From the NCBI GenBank assembly GCA_964580075.1, contig CAZOJL010000017.1, positions 1-31,721 on the forward strand: a DNA stretch of 31,721 bases, given 5' to 3'. Origin of the DNA: VGWG01 sp964580075 (GTDB lineage Bacteria; Verrucomicrobiota; Kiritimatiellia; RFP12; JAAYNR01). Positions 31,219-31,721 of the stretch are shown piece by piece. Below the pieces are notes generated by a model, which made no database searches, was not told where the DNA came from, and worked only from the letters and a program-made list of their open reading frames with translations. The translations under genes were made by a program, and so were the position numbers. How positions within the stretch are numbered: the first letter of the stretch is position 1; every line of letters begins with the position of its first letter.

Positions 31219-31416
31219 CGGAAGACAAACGAGATCGCCGTCACCTGGTGGGGCAACATGTCGGTGGAGGTGAACCTGGGTGAGGTCAACCTCGTGTTCG
31301 ACCCCTATGTCAAGCCGGATGAACCGCGCTTCCAGTACATCTTCGTTGGAGCTTCCGGGTTTGTGGGGGGATTTCTCATGGACTCGCATCGCAGCCATAT
31401 CGTCGGCCCTCGATGA
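31219..31416 (+). pseudogene. Metallo-beta-lactamase-fold fragment, truncated
   Basis: The frame reads IAVTWWGNMSVEVNLGEVNL, VFDPYVKPDEPRFQYIF: the first two strands of an MBL-fold protein (W.GH.....G...L.DP pattern; Asn replaces the usual His). The metal-binding HxHxDH that should follow is absent; from about 31350 the frame enters the palindromic element D and ends at a TGA. No homologous continuation is visible on the far side of D. A remnant. Confidence 0.6.
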
Positions 31417-31607
31417 AGCGGGTGGTTTAAGTGAAACCGTTTAAGAAGGCGAGTAAGGATGCGATTACGTGTAGGGCATCCCACACACTTACACTCAAAC
31501 CCTATCTTAAACGGCACACTTACTCCACCTGCTTACTCGCTCCCTCATGGCTCTCGGACATGACCTCGCATTCATCAATAGAAAATCCCCCCATAAACCC
31601 GGAAGCG
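31350..31607. repeat. Nested-palindrome element D
   Basis: A 25-bp inverted repeat (31350-31375 and 31581-31607, one mismatch and one extra base; core GCTTCCGGGTTT, GGGGGGATTT) encloses a long imperfect hairpin. Outer stem: GGTGGTTTAAGTG (31421-31433) with CACTTACTCCACC (31517-31529). Inner stem: CCGTTTAAGA (31437-31446) with TCTTAAACGG (31505-31514). Central hairpin: GTGTAGGG-CAT-CCCACAC. The arms repeat degenerate TTTAAG/GAGTAAG units. Architecture as in A-C. Confidence 0.7.
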
Positions 31608-31721
31608 CCTCCTTGTGTTCTTTGTGGTGAATTATCTGCCGTTTTCAGGTTTATCCCTCATGCGGCAACTGCGATTCAGACAGTGGGGAGGCGGGCGGCG
31701 TGTGCGGGCGGTGGCGAAGGG
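31608..31721. other. Window end without a recognisable gene
   Basis: It begins with a CCTTGTGTTCTTTGTGGTG phrase (31610-31628), related in reverse complement to 23906 and 24671 and directly to 114-132. Beyond that no frame, hairpin or promoter stands out. Confidence 0.5.

Overview
The window looks like a bacterial chromosome segment, GC-rich, from the PVC superphylum or a close relative. Kiritimatiellota or Verrucomicrobiota is my inference, based on the mix of families (DUF2723-TPR, DUF5107-TPR, secreted A2M, DUF2156, Gfo/Idh/MocA) and on many palindromic intergenic repeats. No rRNA, tRNA, CRISPR array or complete insertion sequence was found.

Layout. 1-836: repeat-rich, with a 62-codon remnant of a DUF4338/DruA-like gene on the minus strand and a nested-palindrome element (element A). 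837-8966: plus-strand block with a large DUF2723-TPR membrane protein, gap, pgk, coaD, a DUF177/YceD gene, rpmF and plsX. 9074-10264 (minus): a Gfo/Idh/MocA oxidoreductase whose usual catalytic lysine is absent. 10586-11404: a secreted CBM9-like protein. 11769-13856: fusA (EF-G) behind a good sigma-70 promoter. 13853-17432 (minus): a GNAT protein, a DUF2156 protein, then the conserved rplU-rpmA-obgE cluster (transcribed right to left). 17716-23832: a 2038-residue secreted alpha-2-macroglobulin with an intact thioester motif.

23833-26320 is a gene graveyard. It holds a complete YefM-YoeB toxin-antitoxin pair, a WD40 fragment, a frameshifted small secreted protein, a RelE/ParE-type toxin whose antitoxin has lost its N-terminal half, and several dispersed repeats. 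26266-31147 is a probable three-gene operon for exported proteins: a DUF5107-TPR protein, a 554-residue protein of unknown family built from two similar modules, and an alpha/beta-hydrolase esterase. It is followed by a truncated metallo-beta-lactamase-fold fragment that stops where another palindromic element (D) begins.

The most interesting signal is intergenic. Four elements (A 566-712, B 11533-11673, C 25599-25725, D 31350-31607) share one architecture: terminal inverted repeats enclosing an imperfect hairpin. In A-C the hairpin arms are degenerate tandem hexamers, and the arm sequence differs from element to element. A second class is an 84-nt repeat (10359-10442 plus, 24951-25033 minus) with two hairpins, one of which shows a compensatory base-pair change. 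A third is a 120-140 bp repeat (25051-25169, 26176-26315) with a TTGACA box and a conserved reading frame, placed each time in front of a gene for an exported protein. In several places coding similarity stops at the edge of one of these repeats, which suggests they take part in gene decay.

Stretches over 300 bases without an intact gene are 1-309, 499-836, 10265-10585, 11405-11768, 24602-25237 and 31417-31721. What each holds is listed as repeats, hairpins, promoters or gene remnants. All family assignments come from reading the translated sequence by eye; no database search was run.
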